A stretch of 64,000 nt of DNA from Chroogloeocystis siderophila 5.2 s.c.1 (GCF_001904655.1 NZ_MRCC01000003.1:295813-359812); one strand, 5' to 3'; positions 27,962 to 38,678 are shown, counted from the stretch's first letter. The notes: generated by a model not told the origin, from the sequence alone. Numbers and translations are program-made.

Positions 27962-27977
27962 CGCTAGTCAACTAGCG
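27962..27977. promoter_or_regulatory. Perfect inverted repeat, candidate operator
   Basis: CGCTAGT-CA-ACTAGCG lies between the divergent pgsA and sugar transferase genes, 57 bases from the pgsA start. It is too short and lacks a T-tract for a terminator, so an operator is possible. Confidence 0.3.
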
Positions 27978-28235
27978 CGTATTGTTACTATAAAGAACGC
28001 GATCGCACGCAGTCATATATGTAAGATCATTGGTTGTTTTCTCGCCGGCTGAAAACTTAAGCTAAACTCCAGAAGCACAACTTTATCTAAAGTTTATACC
28101 TAGTGAATTTACTTGAGTCCTTGATGAAGATTCACTGAAACATCGCTAAAAATGAGGCTACACAAGCTTTAAACAACTATATTGAAAAGTAGCTTACGTA
28201 ATTCTACTGAAATAGAGTGCAAAGTAATTGTGACG

Positions 28236-28889
28236 ATGTTTCAAGCCCAGTCTCCATCAACCAATCTGTTAACATCAGAAATCCACCCTTCCGTTAACTC
28301 AGTATTTAAACGTTTATTAGATATTATTGGCAGCTTAGTAGGGCTGCTGATTTTAACACTTATCTTTATACCCGTGGCGATCGCAATTAAGTTAGATAGT
28401 CCAGGACCTATTTTCTTTCGCCAAGAACGCTACGGACTCCACGGACGCAAGTTCTACATTCGTAAGTTTCGTTCAATGGTAGTTAATGCTGAACAGCTAA
28501 AATCGCTTGTGAGTAACGAAGCGTCAGGACTGATATTTAAAAATCAACGCGACCCCAGAATAACTCGTGTAGGGCGTTTCTTAAGAAGTTCCAGCTTGGA
28601 TGAACTACCACAATTTTGGAATGTCTTAGTCGGTGAAATGAGCTTAGTAGGAACTCGACCACCGACGGGTGATGAAGTAGCGCAATACAACGAACGTCAT
28701 TGGCAACGATTAAACGTCAAGCCTGGTTTAACCGGTGAATGGCAAGTCAGCGGTCGTTCGAGTATCAAGGATTTTGAACAAGTCGTTGATCTCGATCTGC
28801 GCTACCAAAAGCAATGGCATCCTTTATACGATTTAGCGATCATTGCCAAAACAATATACGTGATCTTTGCCAAGGTAGGAGCTTGTTAG
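28236..28889 (+). CDS. Bacterial sugar transferase
   Basis: About 217 residues: one N-terminal membrane helix (IIGSLVGLLILTLIFIPVAI, about residues 32-51) and the glycosyl-1-phosphate transferase domain PIFFRQERYGLHGRKFYIRK, FRSMVVNAEQL, DPRITRVGRFLRSSSLDELP, LVGTRPPTGDEV, KPGLTGEWQVSGRSSI. It starts lipid-linked sugar assembly for exopolysaccharide. It is related to but distinct from the protein at 24174, with a shorter N-terminus. TTG 28182 opens the frame; ATG 28236 is preferred although its Shine-Dalgarno is weak. It converges with galE, 13 bases apart. Confidence 0.9.
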   Translation: MFQAQSPSTNLLTSEIHPSVNSVFKRLLDIIGSLVGLLILTLIFIPVAIAIKLDSPGPIFFRQERYGLHGRKFYIRKFRSMVVNAEQLKSLVSNEASGLIFKNQRDPRITRVGRFLRSSSLDELPQFWNVLVGEMSLVGTRPPTGDEVAQYNERHWQRLNVKPGLTGEWQVSGRSSIKDFEQVVDLDLRYQKQWHPLYDLAIIAKTIYVIFAKVGAC

Positions 28890-28902
28890 AAAAACAATAT
28901 TT

Positions 28903-29898
28903 CTATCCGTGTCGCTGCTGATGCCAACGCCAAGCATGACTAATGATATCTTTTAAGTCAGAATATTGCGGTTTCCAACCTAAAATTTTCCTCGCCTTCT
29001 CGCTACTACCAACGAGAATCGGAGGATCTCCAGGGCGGCGATCGCTACTTTCAACTTTAATATCTTTACCAGTAACAGTTTTAGCCGTATCAATAACCTC
29101 TTTCACGGAAAAACCACTACCATTTCCTAAATTAAAGACTGTCGTCTCCCCTCCTTGCAGTAAATATTCCAAACCAAGGATATGCGCATCGGCAAGGTCC
29201 ATGACATGAATATAGTCTCTAATACAAGTTCCATCACTAGTAGGATAATCTGTGCCATAAATTGACACAAATTGGCGTTGACCCAGAGCAGTTTGTAATA
29301 CAAGTGGAATCAAGTGTGTCTCTGGGTTATGGTCTTCTCCTAGCAAACCATCCGGATCGGCACCAGCAGCATTGAAGTAGCGAAAACACACCGACTTTAA
29401 ACTGTAAGCATGACTAAAGTCACTGAGAATTCTTTCTACCATTAATTTAGTAGCGCCATAAGGATTGATGGGATTTTGCGGATGATCCTCGGTAATCGGA
29501 ATTTGATGTGGGACGCCGTAGGTAGCACAAGTAGAGGAAAAAACGAACTTATCTACAAAGGCTGCCAGCATGGCTTCTAGTAGAGTTAAAGTACCGATGA
29601 CATTGTTGCGATAGTATTTCGCCGGTTCGGTTACTGACTCTCCTACATAAGCGTAAGCAGAAAAATGCATCACTGCTGCGATGTTTTTTGTGGCAAAGAT
29701 TTCATCGAGTAGCGCGCGATCATTTGTATCTCCAACGATTAACTCTACCTGCAATTTTTCTACCAAATCTTGATGCCCATACACCAAGTTATCAAGCACT
29801 ACTACTTCATATCCAGCACGTTGCAGTGCCATTACTGCGTGGGAGCCGATGTAGCCTGCTCCTCCAGTAACTAAAATCGTCTGCTTAACTGGCAGCAT
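28903..29898 (-). CDS. galE: UDP-glucose 4-epimerase
   Basis: A 331-residue NAD-dependent epimerase interconverting UDP-glucose and UDP-galactose to feed polysaccharide synthesis. Rossmann motif VTGGAGYIGSHAVMALQRAG at residue 12, VMHFSAYAYVGESV, the catalytic SSTCATYG and NPYGATKLMVE (Tyr-x3-Lys), RYFNAAGADPDG, IRDYIHVMDLADAH, and FNLGNGSGFSVKEV near residue 260. ATG 29898 is chosen over an upstream TTG 29916. Its position among sugar transferases and a GT4 fits a supply role for surface glycans. Confidence 0.95.
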   Translation of the reverse strand: MLPVKQTILVTGGAGYIGSHAVMALQRAGYEVVVLDNLVYGHQDLVEKLQVELIVGDTNDRALLDEIFATKNIAAVMHFSAYAYVGESVTEPAKYYRNNVIGTLTLLEAMLAAFVDKFVFSSTCATYGVPHQIPITEDHPQNPINPYGATKLMVERILSDFSHAYSLKSVCFRYFNAAGADPDGLLGEDHNPETHLIPLVLQTALGQRQFVSIYGTDYPTSDGTCIRDYIHVMDLADAHILGLEYLLQGGETTVFNLGNGSGFSVKEVIDTAKTVTGKDIKVESSDRRPGDPPILVGSSEKARKILGWKPQYSDLKDIISHAWRWHQQRHG

Positions 29899-30235
29899 TT
29901 TTTTTTGATTTAGCAACTACTCACTACTGGTGCTGAGTATACCTGATACAGTAGTAGCAGCACCTTCTACATTGTACTGAAAGTTGCAAGTTGACTAATT
30001 GTCTACAAATTTGTAAGCTTCTAGCGTTCCTTTAATTCAAGCAGAAATTTCAGATAACCTCTGTCGAAGTAGTCCACTGATGTAAACAAGGTTAATTTAG
30101 CAACCAATACGCTTGCGATTCGCACTTATACAAGTAGTCTATCGCAGTCAAATTTACTATCCAAAGACAAAGACTACGCCTTTAAAAGTAAATTCTCTAT
30201 CTTGTATTAACTATCAGCTTTCAACTAATTGACTT
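29899..30235. other. Intergenic region between galE and the SET gene
   Basis: About 340 bases holding the galE promoter and the 3' side of the SET gene. No RNA gene, repeat or palindrome stood out. Confidence 0.4.
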
Positions 30236-30757
30236 TCAATATTTTGCGGTAACTGTTGATTCGTATTGGGTTGCAATAAAGTTTTGTACCACATTTAACT
30301 CTAAGTACTTACGTTTTACATGAGATGGTAAATGTTTAAAATCTTTAATAACTCTTCTACAATGTGTACTTCCACAACCACATTGCATAACCCAATAATC
30401 TTCATCCATCGTTGTAGAATAGTCGAAGTATATCTCTTCACCCGCACGGATCTGTTTCAATGCTACTAATTCTACATCATTTTTAATACCAGCATTAGGA
30501 TCGCAAGAATGATTGACAAAGCGACCTGGTGGTTCTAAATTAACATACAGATTTCTGCCTATTTGTAGTGGATCGCCTTCATATTTCGGAGCTTTTAAAA
30601 CCGCTTTATCGAAATCGATAATATCCCCAGTAAATTCTAAAATTTTTTCTCCTAAAGCAATATTTTTTCTGGCAAAAAGTCCTTGACCAAATCTACTTTT
30701 AGCTATGTAGAACTTTTCATTTTTTGCCAAGCGGAAAATTTCAGATAATACTACCAT
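30236..30757 (-). CDS. SET-domain protein lysine methyltransferase-like
   Basis: A 173-residue SET protein. The motifs are complete: SRFGQGLFARKNIALGEKIL (N-terminal SET strand), RFVNHSCDPNAGIKND (the NHSCxPN SAM/lysine pocket, about residue 81), GEEIYFDYSTTMDEDYW (catalytic Tyr, about 107), then a post-SET cysteine cluster CGCGSTHCR (about 127) that would bind zinc with an upstream Cys. Such proteins methylate lysine side chains; bacterial substrates are mostly unknown. Gene family is chiefly eukaryotic but occurs in cyanobacteria and chlamydiae. It is a single gene with AT-rich flanks. Confidence 0.88.
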   Translation of the reverse strand: MVVLSEIFRLAKNEKFYIAKSRFGQGLFARKNIALGEKILEFTGDIIDFDKAVLKAPKYEGDPLQIGRNLYVNLEPPGRFVNHSCDPNAGIKNDVELVALKQIRAGEEIYFDYSTTMDEDYWVMQCGCGSTHCRRVIKDFKHLPSHVKRKYLELNVVQNFIATQYESTVTAKY

Positions 30758-31497
30758 TTTTTATCCAAAACCTATGCTAGTTAGTGTGCAAATTGTTTTT
30801 CAGTCAGCAATGAAAACCTACTCTTCTCTCTTATCTCGGAAATGCCTTATTGATGAATCTATTACAGCTAATAAGTATACTTTTCGTTTGCATATACGGT
30901 TTTAAATATCAAAACATACTATTTTTTTAAGAATTAATAATATCTAAGAATCTTAAAGATTAAACATTTTTTCATGCTAATAAAAAATTAGCAGGCTCGT
31001 GTTTCAGCTTTAACAATGTGCTTGACAAAGTATTTTTCGCTGAACAAGGTCAATTTAACGCTATCTTTATTGAGATACAATCGTGAATTCACTGATAGGG
31101 ATTGAACTAAGTAAAAGCTTTGTTCAGTGTATTCACTGTCATTAACAAATATTCATACAAAATACTTAAAAAAACAATCGGCTAAATAAGTGTTTTGTCT
31201 ACTTAATCGAGAGCTTATAAGCCAACATAAACTATTACTCTAGAGTAGATATCAAAAAATATTATACAAATTTAAATTAATAAATTTCAGATTTTAACAA
31301 ATATGCCCCACATAAAAACAATCGTAATTTTACGGAAATCATAATAGTATCAATTACGCATTGTAAGAAATTACCGTAAATGTACGGTAGTGAAACGCAA
31401 GGTTTAATGTTTTTTTGAGTATTAGAAGTTTCAGAATTATATTTGAAAGTGGGGATGTGTTCTGCAAGCTTTTGATATAACCCCTTAGATTGCACAC
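30758..31497. other. Long AT-rich intergenic region
   Basis: About 740 AT-rich bases between the divergent SET gene and the c-di-GMP enzyme. An 80-codon frame (31277-31519, minus) overlaps the start of the next gene and looks spurious. One clear inverted repeat at 31372-31389 is listed separately. No RNA gene recognised. Confidence 0.45.
31372..31389. promoter_or_regulatory. Inverted repeat TACCGT-N6-ACGGTA upstream of the GGDEF/EAL gene
   Basis: TACCGT and ACGGTA are separated by AAATGT, about 110 bases before the ATG. A related TACGG string lies at 31331. It has the form of a dimeric repressor site. Confidence 0.35.
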
Positions 31498-34400
31498 ATG
31501 ACACTTCGGAAAAAAACACTATTACTGATCGCTGTTACGCTCATTAGTCTAATTGGGGTTATCTATGCTACATCATCAACTATTTTATTACGTGGTTTTT
31601 CGAGATTAGAAGCAGAAGATACTCGCTACAACGTTAGAAGAGTGCAGGAAGCTTTATCTGATGAAATTGCCAAACTAAGTTTAACAACACGCGACTGGGC
31701 AGAATGGGACGAAACATACGCGTTTATAGAAGATGCAAATCGGCAATACATTACAACTTATCTTAGTAATGTCAGCATCAATCGGTTGAAGCTAAATTTG
31801 ATGCTTTACGTTGATGCTTCTAAAAGAATTATTTTTGATAAAGGCTATGACTTAGAACGTAAAGAAGCAATAAATCTTTTACCCAACTTTCAAAAACATA
31901 TTGCAGCAAAAACCGTTCTAGAACACTCAAGTATCAAAAGTTCAATATCAGGGCTAGTGATGCTACCTGAAGGTGCGATGATGATTGCCTCAAGACCAAT
32001 TCTCAATAGTGAGAGTCGTGGTCCGGTTCGAGGAACACTAATCATGGGTCGTTACTTGAATAATTTGGCGATCGCAAAACTAGCTGAAAAAACTCATTTA
32101 TCGTTGAGGATGTATCGCTTTGACGATATACAAGTACCGCCGGATATTCAACGCGTGCGTTCTGCTTTCAGAGACTTACCCAAAGAGTCTATTTTAGTAC
32201 TACCACTCGATGAACAAACGATCGCTGGCTACACGATTATTCAAGATATCTATGGCAATCCAGCACTACTACTCTGTGTGGATGCGCCAAGATTAACTTA
32301 TCAACAAGGTAAAGCGAGTATTCGTCATCTTCTATTATCTTTGGCGATCGTTGGGTTAATGTTTGCCGTTGCCACACTGTTGTTAATAGAAAAGCTGATC
32401 TTGTCACGGCTATCACGCTTAAGTGCGGATGTTCATAGTATTGGCAGAAGTGGCGATCTCGCCGCCCGCGTATTTCCGATTAGTGGGCAAGACGAACTAT
32501 CTGGCTTAGCAGGTACAATCAATGAAATGTTAGAAGCGTTGGAACATTCGATAGAAGAGCAACGCCAAAGCCAAGAACGCTATCACAGATACGATAAAGT
32601 TCTTGCTGAACTAGCAAAGCACAAGATGCTCGATTGCAGCGATTTACACACTAATTTACAAGAAATTACTGAAGCTGCTGCACACACATTAGCAGTAGAA
32701 CGCGTTGGAGTGTGGTTATACGATGACGAACTTTACAAAAAACTGCTTTGCATTGACCTATATCGCAAAAGTGTTGACGAGCATTCTCAAGGTGCAGAAT
32801 TAGCCGCAGCCCACTATCCTACTTACTTTGAAGCGTTGCAAGAAGAACGAACGATCGCAGCTTGTGATGCACACTCCGATCCCCGTACAAAAGAACTCGC
32901 AAGATTGTATCTCCATACCAATAGTATTGTCTCAATGTTGGATGCACCCATTTGGCTGGGCGGACAGATGGTGGGAGTCGTGTGTCACGAACACGTAAAT
33001 TCTATGCGTCACTGGAGTATTGAGGAAAAAAATTTTGCAGCTTCCATCGCTGATTTAGTCTCGGTGACTTTAGAAGCGTGCGAACGGAAGCGATCGCAAG
33101 AAGCATTACGCAAAGCGCACGATGACTTGGAAATTCGAGTACGCGAAAGAACTGCGGAACTAGCACAAATTAACCAAGAGTTACAAGCAGAAATTACGGA
33201 ACGGACGCTAGCAGAAGAAAAATTACTCTACGAGGCTTTTCATGATTCGCTCACAGGTTTACCTAACCGAACGTTATTCATGCAGCGATTAGGACACGCT
33301 TTAGTTCGTGCCAAAAGACGTAGTAATTATTTATTTGCTGTCTTGTTTTTAGACTTAGATCGCTTCAAGTTGGTTAATGACAGTCTTGGTCACTTAGTCG
33401 GCGATCAACTACTGATTGCTTTCGTTCGTAGATTGGAAGTTTGTTTGCGCTCCACAGATACCGTTGCTCGCTTAGGTGGTGATGAGTTCGTCATCTTGCT
33501 TGATGACATGAAGGATATTAACGACGCCACGCTAGTAGCTGAACGAATTCAACGAGAATTGATAGTACCATTTAATCTGGACGGACACGAAGTTTTCATC
33601 ACCACAAGTATTGGAATTGCCCTGAGCACAACTGGCTACGATCAAGCTGAAGATATCCTGCGTGATGCTGATACTGTTATGTATCGTGCTAAATCACTTG
33701 GTAAGGCGCGTCATGCTGTATTTGACAAAGATATGCATACGCGCGCAGTATCATTATTGCAATTAGAAAATGACCTAAGACGCGCTGTAGAACGTCAAGA
33801 ATTACTTATTTACTATCAACCAATTGTCTCGCTACATAACAATAGAATTAGAGGTTTTGAAGCATTGCTGCGGTGGAACCATCCAACACGCGGTCTGATC
33901 TCACCAGAAGAATTTATCCCTGTTGCGGAAGAAACAGGCTTGATTATTCCTATCGGCTACTGGGTACTGCATCAAGCTTGTCACCAGACACGTATTTGGC
34001 AAGAACAATTTACAGCTATCCCACCTTTAACCATTAATGTCAATTGTTCGGGTAAACAGTTCGCACAATCTGACTTAACTAAACAAATTGACCGCATTTT
34101 ACACGAAACTGGCTTAAATGGGGTAAGTTTAAATATCGAAATTACAGAAAGTATCTTAATCGAAAATGCAGACTTAGCAGCGAAGATGTTGCTGCAATTA
34201 AAAAATCTAGGAATTCAATTATACGTTGATGACTTTGGTACAGGCTATTCTTCGCTCAGTTATCTCCATAACTTTTCCATTGATGCCTTAAAAATTGACC
34301 GTTCTTTTATTAAACGAATGGGAAGTACTAATCAAAAGTATGAATTAGTTTATACTATTACACAAATGGCTCACAACTTAAATATGAATGTTGTTGCCGA

Positions 34401-34533
34401 AGGAATTGAAACTTCTGAGCAACTTAGGCAGCTTCAAGATATGAGATGTGAGTACGGTCAAGGTTTTTTGTTTTCTCAACCCTTACAACAAGAAGCAGCA
34501 ACTGCATTAATCCAAAGCAGTGTATGCGTATAA
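31498..34533 (+). CDS. CHASE4-HAMP-GAF-GGDEF-EAL cyclic-di-GMP enzyme
   Basis: A 1011-residue membrane-bound signalling enzyme. N-terminal helix (residues 8-28), extracytoplasmic CHASE4 sensor (about 40-265, with TTRDWAEWDETYAFIEDANR), second helix (about 279-300), HAMP (about 300-355), GAF (about 370-535), coiled coil (about 540-575), GGDEF (about 580-745, RLGGDEFVILLDD intact), and EAL (about 760-1005, FEALLRWNHP, VDDFGTGYSSLSYL, KIDRSFI intact). Both catalytic motifs are present, so it could make and break cyclic di-GMP, with balance set by the sensors. Upstream IR at 31372 may control it. Confidence 0.94.
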   Translation: MTLRKKTLLLIAVTLISLIGVIYATSSTILLRGFSRLEAEDTRYNVRRVQEALSDEIAKLSLTTRDWAEWDETYAFIEDANRQYITTYLSNVSINRLKLNLMLYVDASKRIIFDKGYDLERKEAINLLPNFQKHIAAKTVLEHSSIKSSISGLVMLPEGAMMIASRPILNSESRGPVRGTLIMGRYLNNLAIAKLAEKTHLSLRMYRFDDIQVPPDIQRVRSAFRDLPKESILVLPLDEQTIAGYTIIQDIYGNPALLLCVDAPRLTYQQGKASIRHLLLSLAIVGLMFAVATLLLIEKLILSRLSRLSADVHSIGRSGDLAARVFPISGQDELSGLAGTINEMLEALEHSIEEQRQSQERYHRYDKVLAELAKHKMLDCSDLHTNLQEITEAAAHTLAVERVGVWLYDDELYKKLLCIDLYRKSVDEHSQGAELAAAHYPTYFEALQEERTIAACDAHSDPRTKELARLYLHTNSIVSMLDAPIWLGGQMVGVVCHEHVNSMRHWSIEEKNFAASIADLVSVTLEACERKRSQEALRKAHDDLEIRVRERTAELAQINQELQAEITERTLAEEKLLYEAFHDSLTGLPNRTLFMQRLGHALVRAKRRSNYLFAVLFLDLDRFKLVNDSLGHLVGDQLLIAFVRRLEVCLRSTDTVARLGGDEFVILLDDMKDINDATLVAERIQRELIVPFNLDGHEVFITTSIGIALSTTGYDQAEDILRDADTVMYRAKSLGKARHAVFDKDMHTRAVSLLQLENDLRRAVERQELLIYYQPIVSLHNNRIRGFEALLRWNHPTRGLISPEEFIPVAEETGLIIPIGYWVLHQACHQTRIWQEQFTAIPPLTINVNCSGKQFAQSDLTKQIDRILHETGLNGVSLNIEITESILIENADLAAKMLLQLKNLGIQLYVDDFGTGYSSLSYLHNFSIDALKIDRSFIKRMGSTNQKYELVYTITQMAHNLNMNVVAEGIETSEQLRQLQDMRCEYGQGFLFSQPLQQEAATALIQSSVCV

Positions 34534-34723
34534 GATAAATTGGTATTGTTACGCTGATATTAGTGGTTAGTGAATAGTTACTAGTCACCCTTCACCTTTA
34601 GTAACCATTTTTGGTATAGGAGAGATCAGTTGACAGTGAAGAGAGTGTGGGAAGACTTTGTCAACTGTCAACTATCAACTTAGCGTGTTCGATGTCCTAA
34701 CTATACCTTCGACTGCTATACAA

Positions 34724-36922
34724 CTAATCAACCGGATTTTTGATATGAGTATTACTCTTGATTGCTTTCATTGATAAACTAATCCGTTTTTGTTTTTCGT
34801 TAACGTCTAAAACTTTCACGCGCACAATTTGCCCGACTTTCACAATTTGTTTAGGATCGCTGACAAAACGCTCGGATAGTTGAGAAATATGAACTAAACC
34901 ATTTTCGTGAACACCAATATCTACGAAAGCACCAAAGTTAGCAACGTTTGTCACGATACCTTCTAGTTCCATACCAACCTTGAGATCGGTAATTTCTTTA
35001 ATTCCTTGTTTGAAAGTAGCGTACTTAAATTCGGCACGCGGATCTCTTCCTGGTTTTTCTAATTCGTTAATGATGTCGCGTAGTGTAGGTTCGCCAATGG
35101 TCGCGGTTACATATTTTTTCAATGAAATTGATTTGAGCTTTTGAGCGCTTTGAGTAATATTTACAGGAGATACGTTTAAATCTGCGGCGATCGCTTCGAC
35201 AACACCGTAACTTTCAGGATGAACAGCGGTATTATCTAAAGGATTTTCCCCACCACGAATTCGCAAAAAACCCGCAGCTTGCTCAAAAGCTTTTGGTCCT
35301 AGCTTAGGAACTTTCAATAACTCGCGGCGCTGTTTAAAAGCACCATTTTGATTGCGATAGGCAACAATATTATTAGCAACTGTTGCACTAATCCCCGCGA
35401 CAAAAGTTAATAACTCTTTAGAAGCAGTATTCAAATCTACACCAACGTAGTTAACACAGCTTTCTACGGTTTCATCAAGCTTCTTTTTAAGTAATTTTTG
35501 ATCGACATCGTGTTGATATTGTCCAACACCGATTGACTTGGGATCAATTTTTACTAATTCGGCTAAAGGGTCTTGCAAGCGGCGACCGATACTAATTGCA
35601 CCGCGTACAGTAACATCAAGATCGGGAAATTCTGCAAGCGCAACTTGACTCGCTGAGTAGATCGATGCACCTGACTCATTGACGATAACTTTAATTGGCT
35701 TGCGTTCGATTGTTGCTAACACTTCTGACACAAATTCATCGGTTTCACGGCTAGCTGTACCGTTACCAATTGCAATGAGTTCAATTTTATATTTTTCGAT
35801 TAACTTTTTAAGTGTATTTGCAGCTTGCGATTCCTCGTTTGCTGAAGCATGAGGAAAAATCGCTTGATATTCTAAAAACTTTCCTGTCTCGTCTAACACA
35901 GCAACTTTACACCCAGTACGAAATCCAGGATCAATTGCGAGTGTGGGTTTCATTCCTGCTGGTGGCGATAGTAGTAATTCTCTTAAATTTGTTTCAAACG
36001 TTTTAATCGATTCAATATCAGCTTCGGCTTTCTTTTGGGCAATGACTTCACCGATTAAGGAAGCTTTCATCAAGCGGTTAAATGCATCTTTGAGCATTGC
36101 GCGATAAAATTCCCGAATTTCGGGAACTTTAGTTTTGATTTCTTGTGCGGCTAAAGTCGCGAGAACCTCGGATTCATCGAAAGCAAGTTCCAAATTTAGT
36201 ACTTTTTCATTTTCACCGCGTAGGAGTGCTAGGAGACTATGCGGGGCGATCGCTTTCACACTAACAGTAAAATCTCGGTAAGTTTCAAACTTAGTGGTTT
36301 CTTCAGGATACTCCTTTTTGATTTGAGATTTAAATACGCCGTTTTGAAGGAGATAATCTCTAATATATGCGCGTAAATCTGCTTTCTCGGAAACTTCTTC
36401 GGCTAAAATATCTCCTGCACCGCTTAACGCTTCTGCAACCGTTTTGACGTCTTTTTCCTCAGAAATATAATCTACTGCGACTTTTTCTAGCGAAGCGATC
36501 GCTGCATTTCGTGAATTTAAAGATTTAATATGTTGTGCTAGTGGTTCTAACCCCTTTTCTCGCGCGATCGTTGCTTTTGTCCGGCGTTTTGGTCGATACG
36601 GAAGATATAAGTCTTCTAATTCGGTTTTTTGCAGACAGGTTTCGATTTTGTGTTTTAGTTCATCTGTGAGTTTGCCAGCGGAAGCGATCGCATCTAAAAC
36701 TGTTGTCTTTCTTGCTTCTAATTCTGTTAAATACGTGTACCTTTCCGCTAAGTCGCGCAGTTGGACTTCATTCATCTCGCCAGTGCGTTCTTTGCGGTAA
36801 CGCGCAATAAAAGGAATTGTCGCACCTTCGGCAAATAATTCAAGTGCGTTTTCGACTTGGAAAGGCTTTAATGATAACTCTTGTGCTAAAATTTGCGCAA
36901 TATTCAACATTAGGCGTGTCAT
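34724..36922 (-). CDS. tex: Tex-family RNA-binding transcription accessory protein
   Basis: A 732-residue Tex/YhgF protein: N-terminal helical region (NIAQILAQELSLKPFQVENA, IPFIARYRKERTGEMNE), YqgF-like RNase H fold (TLAIDPGFRTGCKVAVLDET, about residue 332), a helix-hairpin-helix region (VNTAS-like LNTASKELLTFVAGISATVA, about 500), and a C-terminal S1 domain (GMELEGIVTNVANFGAFVDI, about 655). It binds nucleic acid and influences transcription. Met5 (36910) is an alternative start that fits family N-termini better; neither has a Shine-Dalgarno. It is divergent from mnmE with about 100 bases between. Confidence 0.93.
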   Translation of the reverse strand: MTRLMLNIAQILAQELSLKPFQVENALELFAEGATIPFIARYRKERTGEMNEVQLRDLAERYTYLTELEARKTTVLDAIASAGKLTDELKHKIETCLQKTELEDLYLPYRPKRRTKATIAREKGLEPLAQHIKSLNSRNAAIASLEKVAVDYISEEKDVKTVAEALSGAGDILAEEVSEKADLRAYIRDYLLQNGVFKSQIKKEYPEETTKFETYRDFTVSVKAIAPHSLLALLRGENEKVLNLELAFDESEVLATLAAQEIKTKVPEIREFYRAMLKDAFNRLMKASLIGEVIAQKKAEADIESIKTFETNLRELLLSPPAGMKPTLAIDPGFRTGCKVAVLDETGKFLEYQAIFPHASANEESQAANTLKKLIEKYKIELIAIGNGTASRETDEFVSEVLATIERKPIKVIVNESGASIYSASQVALAEFPDLDVTVRGAISIGRRLQDPLAELVKIDPKSIGVGQYQHDVDQKLLKKKLDETVESCVNYVGVDLNTASKELLTFVAGISATVANNIVAYRNQNGAFKQRRELLKVPKLGPKAFEQAAGFLRIRGGENPLDNTAVHPESYGVVEAIAADLNVSPVNITQSAQKLKSISLKKYVTATIGEPTLRDIINELEKPGRDPRAEFKYATFKQGIKEITDLKVGMELEGIVTNVANFGAFVDIGVHENGLVHISQLSERFVSDPKQIVKVGQIVRVKVLDVNEKQKRISLSMKAIKSNTHIKNPVD

Positions 36923-37025
36923 TTCAACAGCAGATTACAAACTATCAAGACAAATTCCCTAATCTCCGATCTCTGACCTCCAACCTCTCCTAAAATAGTT
37001 CAAAGAACTTAGGTTCAACAAAAGC

Positions 37026-38405
37026 GTGACATACGAGCGATTAGGAACAACGATCGCGGCGATCGCAACTGCTATTGTGCCACAACAAGGCAGTGTAGGT
37101 ATTGTGCGGGTATCTGGTACACAAAGCCTGGCGATTGCCCAAGCTTTATTTCAAGCCCCTGGGAGACAAGTTTGGGAATCACACCGTATTCTCTATGGTT
37201 ATATCCGCGATCCCCAAACAAAACAAGTTGTCGATGAAGCACTTCTACTGGTTATGCAAGCACCGCGATCTTATACACGTGAAGACGTTGTAGAGTTCCA
37301 TTGTCATGGTGGTATTATGGCGGTGCAGCAGGTATTACAGTTGTGTTTAGTACAAGGAGCAAAACTCGCGCAACCTGGAGAATTTACCTTACGCGCCTTT
37401 CTCAATGGCAGACTCGACCTAACTCAAGCCGAAAGCATTGCTGATTTAGTGGGAGCACGATCGCCACAAGCTGCTCAAACTGCGTTAGCTGGGTTGCAGG
37501 GTAAACTAGCGCATCCGATTCGCGATTTGCGCGCGAGATGTTTAGATATTCTCGCAGAAATTGAAGCCCGTATCGATTTTGAGGAGGACTTGCCACCTTT
37601 GGATTGTAATGAAATAGTATCACAACTTGCAGAAGTTTTAGCACAAGTAACAAAAATATTAGCAACAGCAGATCGCGGTGAACTGTTGCGGAGTGGCTTA
37701 AAAGTTGCAATTGTCGGGCGTCCGAATGTGGGAAAATCAAGTTTACTCAATGCGTGGAGTCGCAGCGATCGCGCGATCGTGACTGATTTACCAGGGACAA
37801 CGCGTGATGTTGTTGAGTCGCAGTTAGTCGTTGGTGGTATTCCAATACAAGTGTTAGACACTGCTGGCATTCGCGCTACGGAAGATCAGGTAGAGAAAAT
37901 TGGCGTTGAGCGATCACTTACTAGTGCTGCTGCGGCTGATTTAGTATTGCTGACTATTGATGCTGCTGCGGGTTGGACTGCGGCGGATGCAGAAATTTAT
38001 CAAAAAGTACAACATCGTCCGTTGATCTTAGTTGTTAATAAAACTGACTTAGCTTCAGCAGAAGCCGTAAACTATCCAGACGATATCAGTTATGTCGTAA
38101 CAACTGCGGCTGCTAAAAATCAAGGTATTGAAAATTTGGAACAAGTTATTTTAACGACAGTCCAAACCGGAAAAGTTCACTCAGCCGATACCGACTTAGC
38201 AATTAATCAGCGCCAAGCCGCTGCGCTTACCCGTGCCAAAGCTTCTTTAGAACAAGTACAAACCACAATCAAACAGCAATTACCTTTAGATTTTTGGACG
38301 ATTGATTTGCGAGGGGCGATTCAAGCTTTAGGAGAAATTACCGGAGAAGAAGTTACCGAGTCCGTTCTTGATCGGATTTTTAGTCGGTTTTGTATTGGAA
38401 AGTAG
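37026..38405 (+). CDS. mnmE: tRNA modification GTPase MnmE
   Basis: A 459-residue enzyme that, with MnmG, makes the 5-carboxymethylaminomethyl group on wobble uridine of tRNA. N-terminal folate domain ([20 protein letters not shown]), the conserved [19 protein letters not shown] (about 118), G1 [14 protein letters not shown] (about 231), [25 protein letters not shown], and the essential C-terminus FCIGK. It starts with GTG; there is no nearby alternative. Complete and canonical. Confidence 0.96.
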   Translation: MTYERLGTTIAAIATAIVPQQGSVGIVRVSGTQSLAIAQALFQAPGRQVWESHRILYGYIRDPQTKQVVDEALLLVMQAPRSYTREDVVEFHCHGGIMAVQQVLQLCLVQGAKLAQPGEFTLRAFLNGRLDLTQAESIADLVGARSPQAAQTALAGLQGKLAHPIRDLRARCLDILAEIEARIDFEEDLPPLDCNEIVSQLAEVLAQVTKILATADRGELLRSGLKVAIVGRPNVGKSSLLNAWSRSDRAIVTDLPGTTRDVVESQLVVGGIPIQVLDTAGIRATEDQVEKIGVERSLTSAAAADLVLLTIDAAAGWTAADAEIYQKVQHRPLILVVNKTDLASAEAVNYPDDISYVVTTAAAKNQGIENLEQVILTTVQTGKVHSADTDLAINQRQAAALTRAKASLEQVQTTIKQQLPLDFWTIDLRGAIQALGEITGEEVTESVLDRIFSRFCIGK

Positions 38406-38678
38406 TTTATTTAATTTGTCTAAATATTTAAATTGTTTGTGTGGCTTGGTGATAAGTAATTGGTAATAGGAATATTGTTAATAAGTAACTCAAATTGCTC
38501 TAGAGCTTAATCTATAGTAGTGGTCAATAGGATTAGGATATGATGGAAGCTCAGAACTATTATCTTGTAAAGTTTGCTTAACAGAGGAAACCTCCGCACG
38601 CAACGCAAACTGCTGCTTCAACTAGCTTTTAATTCTGACTTCTGCTCCCTGCTATAATTTTCAGTAAACATCATAATC

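Noticed and set aside
31277..31519. 80-codon minus-strand frame
   Set aside because: AT-rich, no motif, overlaps the start of the c-di-GMP enzyme.
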